Both the position numbers and the translations under genes were made by a program. This document shows positions 47,391 to 59,375 of a stretch of DNA of 64,000 nt, in pieces; positions within the stretch are counted from its first letter, which is position 1, and each line of letters begins with the position of its first letter. Where the stretch lies: contig NC_091966.1 of assembly GCF_036711975.1 (NCBI RefSeq), positions 8,749,501 to 8,813,500 on the forward strand, written 5' to 3'. Source of the DNA: Onthophagus taurus (taxonomy: Eukaryota; Arthropoda; Insecta; Coleoptera; Scarabaeidae). The notes under the pieces were generated by a model, which worked only from the letters and a program-made list of their open reading frames with translations, did no database searches and was not told the origin of the DNA.

Positions 47391-48005
47391 CCAAATATTT
47401 TAGCATAAAAATGATCAGACACCATGTTGTATCTGATGTATGTACTCTTACTGACTCTTTCGATAAGCGCGATTTTGTCATAATAATAACCGGAATAAAT
47501 AACATTTTGGGAAAATATCATCTTGATAAAAAGACAGTTATTGATGCAGTTCGAGTACGTAGTGGGGGTCTTGGGTACACAGAAGACTGCCGAGATGTTT
47601 TTGTTCTTTTTATTCTCGAATGCGCTCTGTATGCTTTTGATAACAGGAGACATTTTCCGATATTCATGAGCATGAAACTAGGAATAAGGATAAAATTTAT
47701 AACAATTACTGTCGTTTATCCTAAACACAGCGTACTTGTCTCGAGTGGTACTTAACAAGCTGCCGAGTGAATTAATAGGAAAGTCTAATAGGGGGATTTT
47801 TAAAGGTAGCTTAAAAAAGATTTTGTGTCAGAAAACATTTTACTCTGTGCAAAATGTTCCTAAATGCAGGGATCGAATTGTAACCACCATACGCTCTTGG
47901 TTTTTGTTTATGCTAGTGTATTTATTAAATAAGAAAATGTATTTATTTGGACGAGTGTAAGAGCAGCAGCTTAGTAACACAATAAAGTATTATTATTATT
48001 ATTAT
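47390..48005 (+). mobile_element. LINE remnant with 3' ATT-repeat tail
   Basis: A reading RDFVIIITGINNILGKYHLD (about 47467) resembles the esterase-like (SGNH) part of CR1-type ORF1. Later NKLPSELIGKSN and FKGSLKKILCQKTFYSVQ (47755-47860) match the usual C-terminus of LINE RT proteins. A run of TATTATTATTATTATTAT at 47988-48005 is a typical microsatellite-like 3' tail. Most of the element is missing. Confidence 0.6.
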
Positions 48006-48025
48006 CACGGGAATTTTTTGACTAA

Positions 48026-48325
48026 TTAAGTCGAGAACGCTTGCATCCGAGGTTCAGCAATTAAGATTATATTAACCTGTAACTGGTTATCATATCGCAG
48101 CACTTCGGCCGCAAGTGGCCTAGACTTCATTAGGTAAAGTTGTAGATCTTCTGAGTGATTAAGCTGAGGTTGCTTGCGGCCAAGGCTCAGTGATAAATAT
48201 CATGTCTACCTGAAACTGTTTATCATACCGCATCGCCTCGGTCACAAGGAACCACGACATAATGATCAGAAAGAAATTATGATTTCTGATAATTAAGTCG
48301 CGGTGCCGATTGCGGCACATAATCT
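48026..48325. repeat. Degenerate tandem repeat, ~134-bp unit
   Basis: Units begin TAAGTCGAGAACGCTTGC (48026), TAAGCTGAGGTTGCTTGC (48160) and TAAGTCGCGGTGCCGATTGC (about 48293, partial). Each of the first two contains ACCTG(T/A)AACTG and TATCATA(T/C)CGCA. They are diverged, GC-richer than the surroundings, and non-coding. Confidence 0.65.
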
Positions 48326-49447
48326 TACTTTTTCATCATAATTAAGGCAAAGATTGTGTTGCCATTTTTTTTTGTATCCTTCTTTCTATGTAACATTACA
48401 ACCCGGGGTGGGTCTTCGCTGACTTTGTAACTTGCCTCCATTTACTGCAGTCCAATATTAGTTCCTCTGGTCGTTCGATATGTTAGAAGTTAGATTTTAA
48501 ACTGTAATTGGTGAACTGAACGAAATGTAAGGTAGCCTATATATCTTGGTTTTCTGCAATTGAAACTAATTGAACGACTATCTACAGTAGTTACGATAGG
48601 CGTGAGAAGAGAGAGCGCATTGTTGTTGTTGAAAATCTATCTGGCATTCCACAACGATCACACTATTTTTTACTTGAGATCCTAATAAACAAAACTAACG
48701 TTACCCAACATTCTTTCCTGGAATGATTGACATTTCAAAAGAAAACTGACTTTATCTAACACTCTCTCCCAGAATGATTGATATTTCAAAAGAAAACTAA
48801 CCTTATCCAATATTCTTTTCCGGGATTTTGGCTAATAAAAAATATAAATCGATGTATTTTGACTCATGCCGATATCTGGAACCAGTTCAAATTAGACAGG
48901 AGGTGGGTAACTTTTGACGCGGACTATATATATTATTACTTTTCCTAGACAAAAATATAAAGAACAGTCAGTATAGAGGGGTATATAAGTTTATAAAAGA
49001 TGGATGGATAAGCGGGGTGGCCATGTCCAGTAAGGACATTCATCTGATGATGGGACATAGTCCATTCAATGTATATTTGAGAAAGTGTCGATTGATGGAG
49101 ATGAACGGGATGTGTATGGGGTGAGTGAGGACACCTTGCAGCAGGAGATCTTGTATATCTTTGAGGAGAGAGGAGGTCAGGAGGAAGAGCGAGAGAGAAG
49201 GTAAAGGAGAGTTGAATGGGGTTATAGATGATAGCAATATGGGTGATTAGAACTGGTTGGCGGCAGTTGTGTTTGATTATGATAAGCAGTAGTATTATTT
49301 TACGAAGATATCGAGCTCTAACTTGAGGGATCTTGACTTTTGGCATTTATAGTAGTACATCTTCATCCTGATAAGCATTCAATTTTTGTTGAATTTGCTT
49401 TCATTAATAAATAAAAGTCTTATTTCTAAAGACGAAAATTATTTATT
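48326..49447. other. Unassigned repeat-like stretch
   Basis: Two copies of a short block (GATTGACATTTCAAAAGAAAACTGAC near 48725 and GATTGATATTTCAAAAGAAAACTAAC near 48777) mark a ~53-bp tandem duplication. The region 48945-49346 has a long frame on the minus strand with no recognisable domain and low-complexity composition, so I do not call it a gene. Confidence 0.4.
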
Positions 49448-51602
49448 TTAATCTAATGAAAGGAAATTAGATAAATGTTCCAATCTATTTCGTAAAATTT
49501 CCGACATATCAGGTTCAACGATTAAAATCTTCGCGGATTCTTGCAAGATGTTAACGGCTTCTAACATAACCTCCTTAAATAAAAAAAAATAAAAGTTTAA
49601 AACAAAATAAAACAAAAATTATGAATTGGTACATTAGCTGTTTCTAAAGTAATCTTTCCTTGGGTGTAATCCGACTTTGTCTTGAAAACCATAGCTGCGT
49701 GAAGATCGTACAATAAAGAACCGCGAAATCTTGAAAATCCCGGTTCAAGAACGTCAGCGATTTCTAGTAGTTCTTTACATACATCGATTTTTCTTTGAAT
49801 TTGTTCTTCTGTTAGATCTTAAAAAGAAACACCGATCAATATTTTTTTAAATTATTTTGTTGTATTATTTTATATGTTATTATATCAAGATGGAAGAACA
49901 CATCCATTTTTTTCCTGAGTACTGAAAAAGAAGTTTACTGAAAAATTAGTAGGATATCGTTATTATTTATGGCACAAAAATTGTAAGTATTTTTCATATA
50001 CGTGCTGTTCCAAGAAATTTGTGCACACAAAAATGGTTATTTAGTGCATATTGATTTTAGAATAATCAGTTTATGTTGAATTGAGTGTTTTTTGCCACAT
50101 TCCTCAACCTGAATAGTCCCAACAATTTTAACAGGCAATAATAGAATTTACATGCGATTTTCTTTTAAAATAAAATAATATCAAAACACTGTTTCGATGT
50201 CACATATCACCAGTGTTTATTATTTTTTCAATCAAGAAATATATTAACTTACCAATAAGTAAATCATCGCCTAAATCTATAAACATTTTCTCGAAGAAAA
50301 AAATAAATTAAGCCAAGAGATATATTTAAAAAAAAATCACCTACCTGTTAATAAAAACCCATCCATATTTCCATGCATTTGGCTTAAAGCATACTTTACT
50401 TCCAATACATGTGAATTAGTAGGATGAAGAATGTCTTTATATTTTTCTAAAAATTCTTCAAATTTTTTCGGATTTTTTTTATCTAATCTCAAAATTTCGT
50501 TTTTTAAAGTCTCATTTCCGTACGAATACTGTTTGGCATTCATACTTCTTGAGCATTGTTCGCATTCCCACGGGGCACTCGCATCTAAAGGATCAGTACT
50601 AATCATTTTCGGGCAACAATTTGATTTATTGTGTTGTCTGCACATGGAACAATAAATGGAACCGACGTAAGTACCAAATTCGGTGGGATCCGAACATCTT
50701 TGGCAACTACATTCGAAATTTTTCGACGATATTAAATGTTCTCTTCGCGCTAAAGTCCCCCATAAAGTTTGTGTGTAAGTTGTTGTGATCAGTTCATTTT
50801 TTCCGATAGGAAATGTGGCACTAAAACAAATTTCCAAATCTTCCCCGATAAAAACGTGACGTGTATTCGATTTACAATCGTGCGAAATTAAAGAAACCGT
50901 CGGATAAAGTCCTCGGATGTTAATCAAACCTTTTGAGTCTCTAACTTGAAACGAATTGGTGTCGAAAATTGAACAAATTTTTAATATTTCGTTTTCATCG
51001 GTGTTGATTTTTAATTTTATTATTATTTCTGGTACTAAAGTTTGTTTTAAAATTGAGTAAACTTGCGAATTTTTTTGTTTCTCCAAATGATCTTGCATTG
51101 AAATGATGTGTTGATACTTATCGGTTGTTTTCAACAACAAAACTCTTAATGGACCGATAATTGCGTAACAAGTTTGTTTTTCTCCATCTTTTAATGTGGG
51201 TCTATATTTTAGTTTAGAAAAAATTTTGCATTCTTCTTGATGGTGTTTGGATTCCTCGCATTTAGAACTGCATAAAGGCCACGAACATTTAGTACAAGAA
51301 AATTCGATTTTATTACTGAGGGTTTTATGGCAGCCCAAACATAAGATTTGAGAGATTGTTTTTGGAGCTAAAACAATCGGTTTTTTCTTCACAATCGCTT
51401 CCCCTACGTGAATACTCCTCGTGGCTGTGATAAAACGGCCTAAACGATCGTTTGATTCGATTTTAAAGTTTAGGCAATTTTTTTTATGCGATTTCTTCCA
51501 ATCTAAAATTTGATGCTCTTTTGAACAGTAATAAACCAAACCGCATTGTCCGCAATTTTGTTGTGAAGGTTTTTTACAAATTTCACAAGAATAATTTACC
51601 AT
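49448..51602 (-). CDS. SET and MYND domain protein, SmydA/msta type
   Basis: Exons 50345-51602, 50253-50276, 49633-49817 and 49448-49573; 530 aa if the last three are right. An N-terminal MYND zinc finger (CEICKKPSQQNCGQCGLVYYC, ending HKKNC) lies in the SET-split arrangement. SET elements follow: LGRFITATRSIHVGEAI, the SHDCKSNTRHVF region (where active SMYDs have NHSC), TTTYTQTLWGTLARREHL, and the post-SET cysteines CSCQRC...YCSMC. The C-terminal helices come from the short exons. Family: protein methyltransferases, the arthropod-specific SmydA group; the changed NHxC motif makes catalytic activity uncertain. The 24-nt exon 2 and the GTACCA donor of exon 3 are weakly supported, although phase is kept throughout. 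Confidence 0.82.
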
Positions 51603-52305
51603 TTTTCTATGAAAAAAATAAAGATAGTATATAATAAGCTTGAAATTTGTGATGATCGTTGCTTATGAATAAAAAATATACTTCACCTTAAGGATGAATA
51701 TAAATATATTTAAAATTTTTCAAGAAGTATTTTATTACTGCGAATAGCATCAAAGAACAGCAAAAAGTGGACAGCACAAGTTTAACTAACGTTTTCTAAA
51801 TCTAAATGGGCCACATTCTATTATTAGCCTCTTTTTGGGAATATTCTTACGGAGATTGTGGCCCTGCGCCAAGGAAACTACGTCATTGCATCCAACAATT
51901 TGATTATTTTTGTGTTATAGAAAACTACTTCTGAGGATTCAATAATTTACGCGTAGATGGCACAAATACTTATCAGATAAGGTCTTCAAATTATCAAAAT
52001 TTACGTGTACAGAAAAAATGAAATGATATTCGGGTTAAGTGTCAGTTTGTAAAAAATACAAGGCGTTAGTCGAAGTTGATATGACTCTAAAGGCAAGCAG
52101 TGTTTCTAGATATTCTCAAAATTCTTTTATTCGAAATGCGTTGTTTTAAAAAAAAATGCATCAACTCATATATCATTGTAAGAACGCCCTCCGACGATCC
52201 AGAAACATCATCACCAAAAAGACAAAATCGCTTGCATCCATGTAATATTCTTCAATATCCACTTCTCACTATCTGTATCACATTCTATAGGCTTAAATAG
52301 ATTTT
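51603..52305. other. Upstream region of the SET-MYND gene
   Basis: AT-rich. It presumably includes the promoter and 5' UTR of the minus-strand gene. No other feature recognised. Confidence 0.35.
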
Positions 52306-52309
52306 TTAT

Positions 52310-52985
52310 GACTTACAGAAGCAAATGTGGATGCTTGTCAGACAACAGAGAAAAGAGGGAAACGAATTGATAGAAACAAACCAAATAGAGGAAAATACTT
52401 GGATAAAATATTTAACAGAAGCGTTTAAAGACCACATTACAATAACACCAGAAAATGTGGAGAAATGTTAAGAAAACTGAAAACTTGAATATCACCAAGT
52501 CAAGACGAAATCCCAAATGAGTTATTAAAATATGGAGGAGAACGTTTAATAACAAGGACCACTGATGCATACAAAATGTAATACATTACTGATAAACAAA
52601 ATCTTAACAGAACAAAAGTTACCAACCTTAGAATGGAATCAAAATTAATTCGATTCCAATACCGACCAAAGAACAAGGCTTTAAGGCAGGAAGGTCAAGT
52701 CGTAGAAAAGTCGATATATATATATAAGAAACCCGCATTTTTATGTTTCATTGATTTACTTAAAGCTTATGACAAGATCAGATTTTAGTTCTTTAGGATG
52801 TCATAAATCTGCTGCCGCGGAATACCAGCAAATATTGTTGGAATCATTAAAAACATTTATTTGGAAAACAGCAAACAAGTACGAATACATGGGAAACTCG
52901 CTAAGCAAATACCTGTAAATACTGGAATTTGACAAGGAGACTCATTGAATCCACTACAAAAAAGTCACGAGGTTCATTAGCTACA
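52310..52985 (+). mobile_element. Decayed LINE RT fragment
   Basis: Readings in several frames give pieces of a LINE polymerase. These are a spacer before RT (SQDEIPNELLKYGGE, about 52500), FIDLLKAYDKI (about 52750) and IPVNTGI.QGDSLNPL (about 52910). The last two correspond to RT blocks A and B. It is broken by stops and frame changes and truncated at both ends. Confidence 0.7.
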
Positions 52986-54133
52986 GAATGGATATCGTCA
53001 TAAGGTAGTCTCATTATTTGTCATACTGCATTTCTTGTACAAAATGAGATGATTTTTGTCACAGTCCAAGAATTTCTAATAAAATTTAACTATTCATTAC
53101 GAGCATTAAAAACCCATCGCTAACAATTGTTTAATTTATTATATCATCTTCTCGCTTTCAAACTTTGTTGGATTTAATCTGAAGCTATGTCATTTAGATT
53201 TAAAATAATATGCTCATGTATTAAATATCCTTATAATATTAATAATATGATTATTGATGGTACATCAGCTTCCCAAGTGAAGAAGACAAGACAAAATTCA
53301 AGACGTAACATTCTTACTCTTTCATTCCTAAAGAAAGTTCAACAATTTTTTTCTTCATCTTCTCGATCAGTAATTGAATTGGAAGAGGAAATTAAACAAG
53401 CAGTAACAAATAACGTAACTCTTCAAAACAGTCAACAGGAAATCTACGCAGAAAAATATAAATCATATCAGCTCTAGCTTACACAGCACTTTCAGAATAG
53501 AGGTGTATCCACCATTCATTTTTTATCGCATTATACTTCATTTGGACGATTTTTTTAATTTGAAGGTTTATAAGATTCTTCGTAAGAAGCTGAAGATTTA
53601 GTATGTTTGTTTTTGTGAAGTCAACTTCACGGCAATACGTAACAATTTTTCTTTTTATGCCTAAAGAAAGTTCTCAAAATTGCTTCTTCATCATTTCCAT
53701 CAAATGTTGAGTCACATAAAGGAAACAAAATAAGTAGCAACAAGCAAAAACATCTATAGGACTAGTTAGTAACTAGAAGTGGTCGTTGGCATAAATTTTA
53801 TATTAGGTACTTACTTTTTGCAAAACTTAGATTTCAAACTTTTGAACCCTAAACACATTTTTGCTAAAAGTTTATGACTATGTCAAGTAATCTCAGATAT
53901 ATTTTGCTACTATTGAGTGAATTGGCTTAGCCAATTGAAAAATTTTTATTTTATCAAAACTTTCCAAAACCAGTTTCTTCAATTTTTGAAGAGTGAGTGC
54001 TAGAAATCATGTGAAACGCAGAAAATTTGAATACTTGGGACAAGCCATGAGAAATCAATTCCAAAAATTATTATAAATTTATTTACTGAATCTAGTACAG
54101 ACCAAGTAGACTTAACATTGGACACACAGAATA
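52986..54133. other. Gene-poor stretch with one orphan frame
   Basis: A 96-codon frame at 53187-53477 (+) has no recognisable domain. A leader-like or hydrophobic N-terminus is not clear either, so it is left uncalled. The rest is AT-rich without assignable features. Confidence 0.35.
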
Positions 54134-54518
54134 TTAATCTTCGCAATCCGGTTCTAACACATCTCCAACTGCATCTATTACAGCATGAGCGACCTTGGCG
54201 ACAGCATTTACTATACTCTTAGTTACCTAGAATAGATAATAGAAATCCTATTATATCAGTTAATAAAGAAGGAACACTAACCGTAAATGCATCACCGAAC
54301 ATTCTTTGTTCTTCTTCATTTTCCGATGTTTTATTTTTTTCAATAGACGTTGTTGTTTCATCATTTATAGGTGAATCCTAATTTTTTTTAAGCAACCTTT
54401 ATCAAAATTATTTTTCTTACTTTTCTGCGCTTTTTACCTTATCGCTATGTATTGCAGCTATGAAGTAAACCATGCAGATAAAAGTAGAAATAATAAATTT
54501 CTTTAATATTATAGACAT
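54134..54518 (-). CDS. Small secreted peptide, three short exons
   Basis: Exons 54438-54518, 54282-54377 and 54134-54226, with phase-0 joins, give 89 aa. The N-terminus MSIILKKFIISTFICMVYFI is a clear signal peptide (cleavage expected near AAIHS, residue ~25). An acidic Ser/Thr/Glu-rich segment (DSPINDETTTSIEKNKTSEN..., residues 28-59) follows. Last comes a 30-residue C-terminal part starting VTKSIVNAVAKVAHAVIDAV, an amphipathic helix, and ending LEPDCED with the only cysteine of the predicted mature peptide. The layout (signal, acidic pro-part, helix) is that of many insect defence, venom or carrier peptides, but the helix is not cationic and I recognise no family. Each exon uses GT/AG sites; a rival donor at 54420 would give an immediate stop. 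Confidence 0.6.
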
Positions 54519-54958
54519 CGTTTATGTGGTCTATTTAAAGAATTGTATACAAACAGTCCTTGATGTCTTTCAACAATAATGTGCTTTATCGTTCAGATTG
54601 TGTATGAGAAAGTTCAAGTTTGTTACTTTTTTTTAATAGTCTATTACACGGTTATTAACATATTACTTTGACCATACCATATCAACTTCAGATATAATTT
54701 ATACATAAAGTTTCTAACAAAGTCATATTCGCTTTGTCGTAAGCGAACTCAGCTTAACTAAGTTATATCACAAAATCCATGTTCTAAGTTTACTTCAGGC
54801 ACACCAAATTAATTCCTAACTTGGTATTTATGTGGCTATAAAAGTCTTCGGAAATTGTGCAATATCTCGACCGAAATGACTGTGTAGAAATGTAATGTAA
54901 AAATCGGGAAGTTTATTTTCAAGGCATAAAATGAAATGCAACTTGGTTGTAATTAATT
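54519..54958. promoter_or_regulatory. Intergenic, upstream of the peptide gene
   Basis: 440 bp between the peptide gene start and the METTL25B stop. On the minus strand CTTTAAATAGACC lies about 15-30 bp before the peptide ATG and could be a TATA-like element. On the plus strand CTATAAAAGTC at about 54838 also looks like a TATA box but no plus-strand gene follows it. Confidence 0.3.
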
Positions 54959-56822
54959 TTATTTCTTTAATCCAGTTACAACAAAATTTCGTGGGGACAC
55001 ATTTGGATCAAATATAGTGTCGATGAAGCTATGGCCAACTGAAGCAAATTAAAAATTATATTAATGTATGATATTATAGACATGGTGTAATTACTAAGGA
55101 TTAGATTTAATTTAGACGTTTGATGCAAAAAAAAGATTTTTCTGGTGTAATTATTCTTATATACCTGGTAATATATGAAGATATCTATCCAATATGATCA
55201 AAGTTTCAATAATTGGGGCAAACATCAATCTTACAGTATAAAACGTCATTACATGCCTCCATTGACTAAGACACTCCAAAATTTCATCAGAGTATACATC
55301 ATCATGTGATAATCTTAAAGGTAACTTTTTTAAAGCTTTCTCACAATACCTACAAAAACACATTTTTATTTTATTAACAAAATATAAAATAATAAATTGA
55401 TTTACTCAGCAAATGTCATATCTTCGGTATATTTAACACTCGCTAAAGCTTTATAGCGGAATTGCGGATATTTGTCATTTAAAATTTTCTCTAATGTAGC
55501 TCTATATGAGTGAACTTTTAACTCCCAGTATTTTTCGGATTGCAATTTCTCCATATACGCTTCAATGGCGTGACAAGCGATTTCCCTTGCGTGATATGAT
55601 AATTCAAAACGACTATTTATGTTTACTGGGGAGAAATGCGGCGAAGAAAGAGACAAGCCTGAGGATAATTTCATATAACAACAACCGACCACGTTTACGA
55701 AACGAACATTTGGACAGTTTTTATACATGTTTAATAAAATTGGGCCTAAATCGCCGCAAGGATGAAGTCCGACTATTCCAAATGATAAATCTGCACTCGA
55801 TATGTTTAATATTGACTGAAGTAACTGAAATATAAATATAATCTGATAATAGATACCTACAGTTAAGCATTATATTACCTTTGAAAGTTCTTGTGGGCAC
55901 ATGTCTTCTTTTATAGTCAATTTCAAATTGTGAGGAGTGTGGGGATGTTTGTCTTTAAAATTGGGGGCGTATTTGGATGCTAAACGTTCAAAGCCTTCAT
56001 TTAGTTTTCTGTAGAAGAAAAATTAATTATTAAATCTAAGCTGTCAAATCTGGGCTAACCTTGCTTGAAGCACTAATTCATCTTGGGCTTCAATTCCAAC
56101 CACCCTCAAATTATATCCATAACATAATAAACGACATAAATGCCCTAAACCAGCCCCTACATCCACCACAATATTGCAATTGCTTTTCAGAGCCATTTGA
56201 TAAGTATACTACAATGATAAAACCATTCCCTTTATTTATTTATATGATTATACAGACAATTACCTCAGCAAATTCAGACAATTCATGTTGTTTTTTCATC
56301 TTAACATTCTTCCAAAACAGTTTCATCACCTTGTATTTATCAATTTCACACCAATCCTTCAGTTTGATTTGTTTAAAGTTACTTGTAGCATCATGTGTCA
56401 TGCTTCTTTGGTGCAATCTTGGAATACTTAAATAAATCATTAAATTCTTTAGACACAATAATGATAAGGGCGGAATTTTAGAGCTACAATCAAAAGATAT
56501 TTAAGAGTATTAGAAGACATCAATACTACTTTTTTTTTACCACAGCAATTTTTCATCATAATCAAGGATGTAAGCTAGATCTTTAGGTGATATAGCTTTA
56601 AAAAATAGTCTCCATGACGAAGGTAATCTATTCCAATGAGAACATGTAAAAAAATCCTATGATATATTCAGTTTTGATCTTTCGATTAACTTTCTGTGTA
56701 CATACCAAAACATAAGAATCTATTATTTTGCTGTACATTTTATAAATTTCATTTCCTTGCTCTATAACGTTATTTACAGTCTCTAACGTTGGAGATGATA
56801 GTTTTATAATTGATTTATCCAT
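54959..56822 (-). CDS. METTL25B: METTL25B/RRNAD1 methyltransferase-like protein
   Basis: Eight exons: 56706-56822, 56541-56656, 56264-56483, 56060-56208, 55879-56008, 55406-55824, 55165-55349 and 54959-55038. They join in frame to 471 aa, close to the ~475 aa of human METTL25B. The N-terminal helical part (SHWNRLPSSWRLFF) leads to KMKKQHELSEFAE. The SAM-binding motif I is VVDVGAGLGHLCRLL (residues ~165-179), with VVGIEAQ as motif II, then IVGLHPCGDLGP and VGCCYMKLS. The C-terminus has AREIACHAIE, FAPIIETLIILDRY and, from the short last exon, IFDPNVSPRNFVVTGLKK. Family: putative class I SAM methyltransferase; the substrate is not established. Without the 80-nt last exon the protein would lack its conserved end. 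Confidence 0.92.
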
Positions 56823-57385
56823 TACAAAATTTGCTTTTATATTGGTTGAGGTTATGTTGTTAAAAACATAAACAGGATGTAAATTTTAAAACAGAAATAT
56901 TAATAAATAAACCTTTTCTTTTTAAAATTGGTTATTAGTGTTCGAATTTTATAGAAAAATCCTAGAAGCTATACTTTATTTTGAGTTATATCACAGTTTT
57001 TGCTAAATAATAAGTAAGGTTATGTTAACATAACCTAGAATGGCTGATATCACATTTTAAAGGTATTAAAACACTTTAACGGCGTAATTAACATAATAAT
57101 ACAATTAACAAAATAGAAAAACTACCCCAAATGGAATTTCAAATCTACAAGTTATTAAGAAATCGCGGTTGCTGAAAGAATTTGAGTCTTCTGGCAGGTG
57201 AATGATATCCGGAATGTTTAATTCTTTGCAATATTCAAACAATATTTACAAATCTTATATAATAGTCAAGAGCTTTTTGGAAAATTGCGAATGATGCTGG
57301 AGAATTATTTAAAGCAGGAAATAGTTGATTCTTCACTCATATCAAAATAATTATCTCCTATTGTTAGATAGTTTTTCTGTACTGT
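56823..57385. other. Upstream of METTL25B, nothing clear
   Basis: AT-rich sequence that must hold the METTL25B promoter. No repeat boundary or frame recognised. Confidence 0.35.
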
Positions 57386-57392
57386 TCAATGC

Positions 57393-57935
57393 AATGGGAC
57401 ATCTAGAGGACAATAAATTATGATGATTTAACGTAACTTATCTCTATACCAAGTTGTACCCCTGAGGAGTTATAGGCCTTCAAAGTTGGGTCTTAAATTT
57501 TTAAAATGATTTGTTTAACCTTTTGATGGATTTAATACATTATTACCTCATTTCATGTGGAATTTAATTCTAAAACTTTTTTTACTCTTTATATTTTTTA
57601 AAAAACATTGTCGTTTGAAGACACAATAAAATAGAAATGTATTAAATCTGCCTAAAGGTTAAAAAAATCTGTCAATATTTAGGGTACCATCACCCTTAAT
57701 CAATTGTTTGAAATGCCTCAATTGAGTCCAATTTGCTACCAATTAATGCTCTTGGTACACTCATTATGTATACCAAATTTGGTTTTTCTAGCTTAATGTA
57801 TTACGAAGATATTGAACATTTAAAAATTTAAGAGCCAACTTTGAAGGCCTATAACTCCTCAGGTGTACAACTTAGTATAGAGATAAATTACGTTAAATCA
57901 TCTTAATTTATTGTCCTCTACATGTCCCTGCGCTG
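57393..57935. mobile_element. MITE or foldback with ~105-bp inverted ends
   Basis: The left arm (about 57393-57505, opening GGGACATCTAGAGGACAATAA) and right arm (about 57822-57932) are inverted copies of ~105 bp. They share AGGAGTTATAGGCCTTCAAAG on one side and its complement on the other. The centre of ~315 bp is AT-rich and non-coding. No target duplication could be fixed. Confidence 0.7.
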
Positions 57936-58097
57936 TGTCGGTTCTTATGTGAATCACCTGTATATATTATAACATAATATTATAAAGGATATTGCTTCAA
58001 CAACGGAAGATTAGTGTTAGAAATCTATATGAATATTGAAATTTTAGATTTTCAAGGAGAATGAGTCGATATGTGAGAATAATGTTAATTTTCGTTT

Positions 58098-58315
58098 TCA
58101 TTTCTCTAAAACTATAAGGCTTCTCAGAATAGACAGGCTCAAACTATTGAAAATTGTTTGGTCCATTTTCATCACAGAACATTGATGACAGCTATCACAA
58201 GCACAGAAACCGTTTGGTGACTCGTTAAGTTTTACGATTATACAGGCTGTTTCTGTAAAGGACTCTACAAATAGATTAACATCTCTGATCTTATCCATTT
58301 TACAAACAAGTTTTT
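58098..58315 (-). repeat. Fragment sharing sequence with the 59.5-kb motif region
   Basis: The minus strand reads TTTGTAAAATGGATAAGATC, then AGAGATGTTAATCTATTTGT. The same run (with AATG in place of GATC) occurs on the plus strand at about 59495-59531, just before the hammerhead-like motif at 59534. The 66-codon frame here starts in this shared piece (MDKIRDVNLFVES). It looks like part of one interspersed family, not a host gene. Confidence 0.45.
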
Positions 58316-58629
58316 TAATATTTCTTTTTGTTTTGTTATAAAAGATCAGGTATCAAAGTCGAAATCAGATTATAAGTTACTAATTTACAAAATTAAAGTT
58401 TAAAAAGTTGTAAAATGAAATTAAGGACGAAGTGTTACAAGATTACAGGTTAAAATTTAAGAACGCTCTTTTTTAACAAAAGAAATATTAAGAAATTTGG
58501 GAAAAATTCAAGAATCATCATTTGGCTTAAAAATCGACGATTCTTTTTAATTAATGTGAAATGACCCAAAAAACACGTTAAAAATAAAAGGAAAGTGCGG
58601 AAAAGTGACTAACACTAGATTAACTTCAG

Positions 58630-59375
58630 TTATAAAACTTTTATTATATGATAACTAACTTCAGGTTTACAATGTCAACCTCAGTTTTGACATATATGTA
58701 ATCTTCATTAAAAATCTTTTAAAATGAGTACAAACACGACATATTTATCTTCAATATTAATGAAGTTATGGTCAACTTCCGGTTAAGAATGTCAATGTCA
58801 ATTTTGACATATTTGTAATCGTCGTGAAAAATCCTTTAAAATGACTCCAAACATGATATGTTTAATTCCAATATAAGCTACTTCCTGTTTGAAATGTCAA
58901 TGTCATTTTGACATATTCTTAATTTTTATAAAATATCTTAATATTTGTCACAAAAACAAAAATATAATAAAAAAAAATAAAGAATTAAGGTTGGTATTAA
59001 CATTTAAAAATTAAATTTCTATCTTCATTGTTACTAACGTAGGGGTTAAAGTTTTTTATTCTAACTTTTTTGTTTTTTGAGATAAATTATCTTTGGACTC
59101 ATTTTAAAGGTTTTTTAATGAAGATGACAAATATGTCAAAATTAACGTTGATGTTTGAAACCGGAAGTGGTTGTATTTTCATTAATATTAATGTTAAATA
59201 TGTCGAGTTTGGACTCATTTTAAAGGATTTTTTTATGAAGTTGACAAATATGTCAAAATTAAAAGTTCAAACTTTTGATTTTTTGAGATATATGCGTCAG
59301 GTTTGGACTCACTTTAAAGGTTATTTTATGAAGATTACGAATATACTAATAAAATTAAAGTTGACATTGATAACT
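58630..59375. repeat. Inverted pair of tandem arrays, ~110-130-bp units
   Basis: On the left (58630-58920), units carry TCAATGTCAATTTTGACATAT and CCTTTAAAATGA(C/G)T(C/A)CAAAC. On the right (59085-59370), the inverse words occur (GACTCATTTTAAAGG, ATGACAAATATGTCAAAATTA). Each side has two to three units and ~150 bp of other sequence separates them. The frame at 59070-59396 is produced by this repetition and is not a gene. Confidence 0.75.

Noticed and set aside
49052-49075. CTGATGATGGGACATAGTCC as a further hammerhead-like site
   Set aside because: The core half and a stem are present, but no GAAA follows the stem, so the second core strand is missing.
48945-49346. 133-codon minus-strand frame with Pro/His-rich middle
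   Set aside because: Low-complexity composition, no start context or domain, and it lies in repeat-like sequence.
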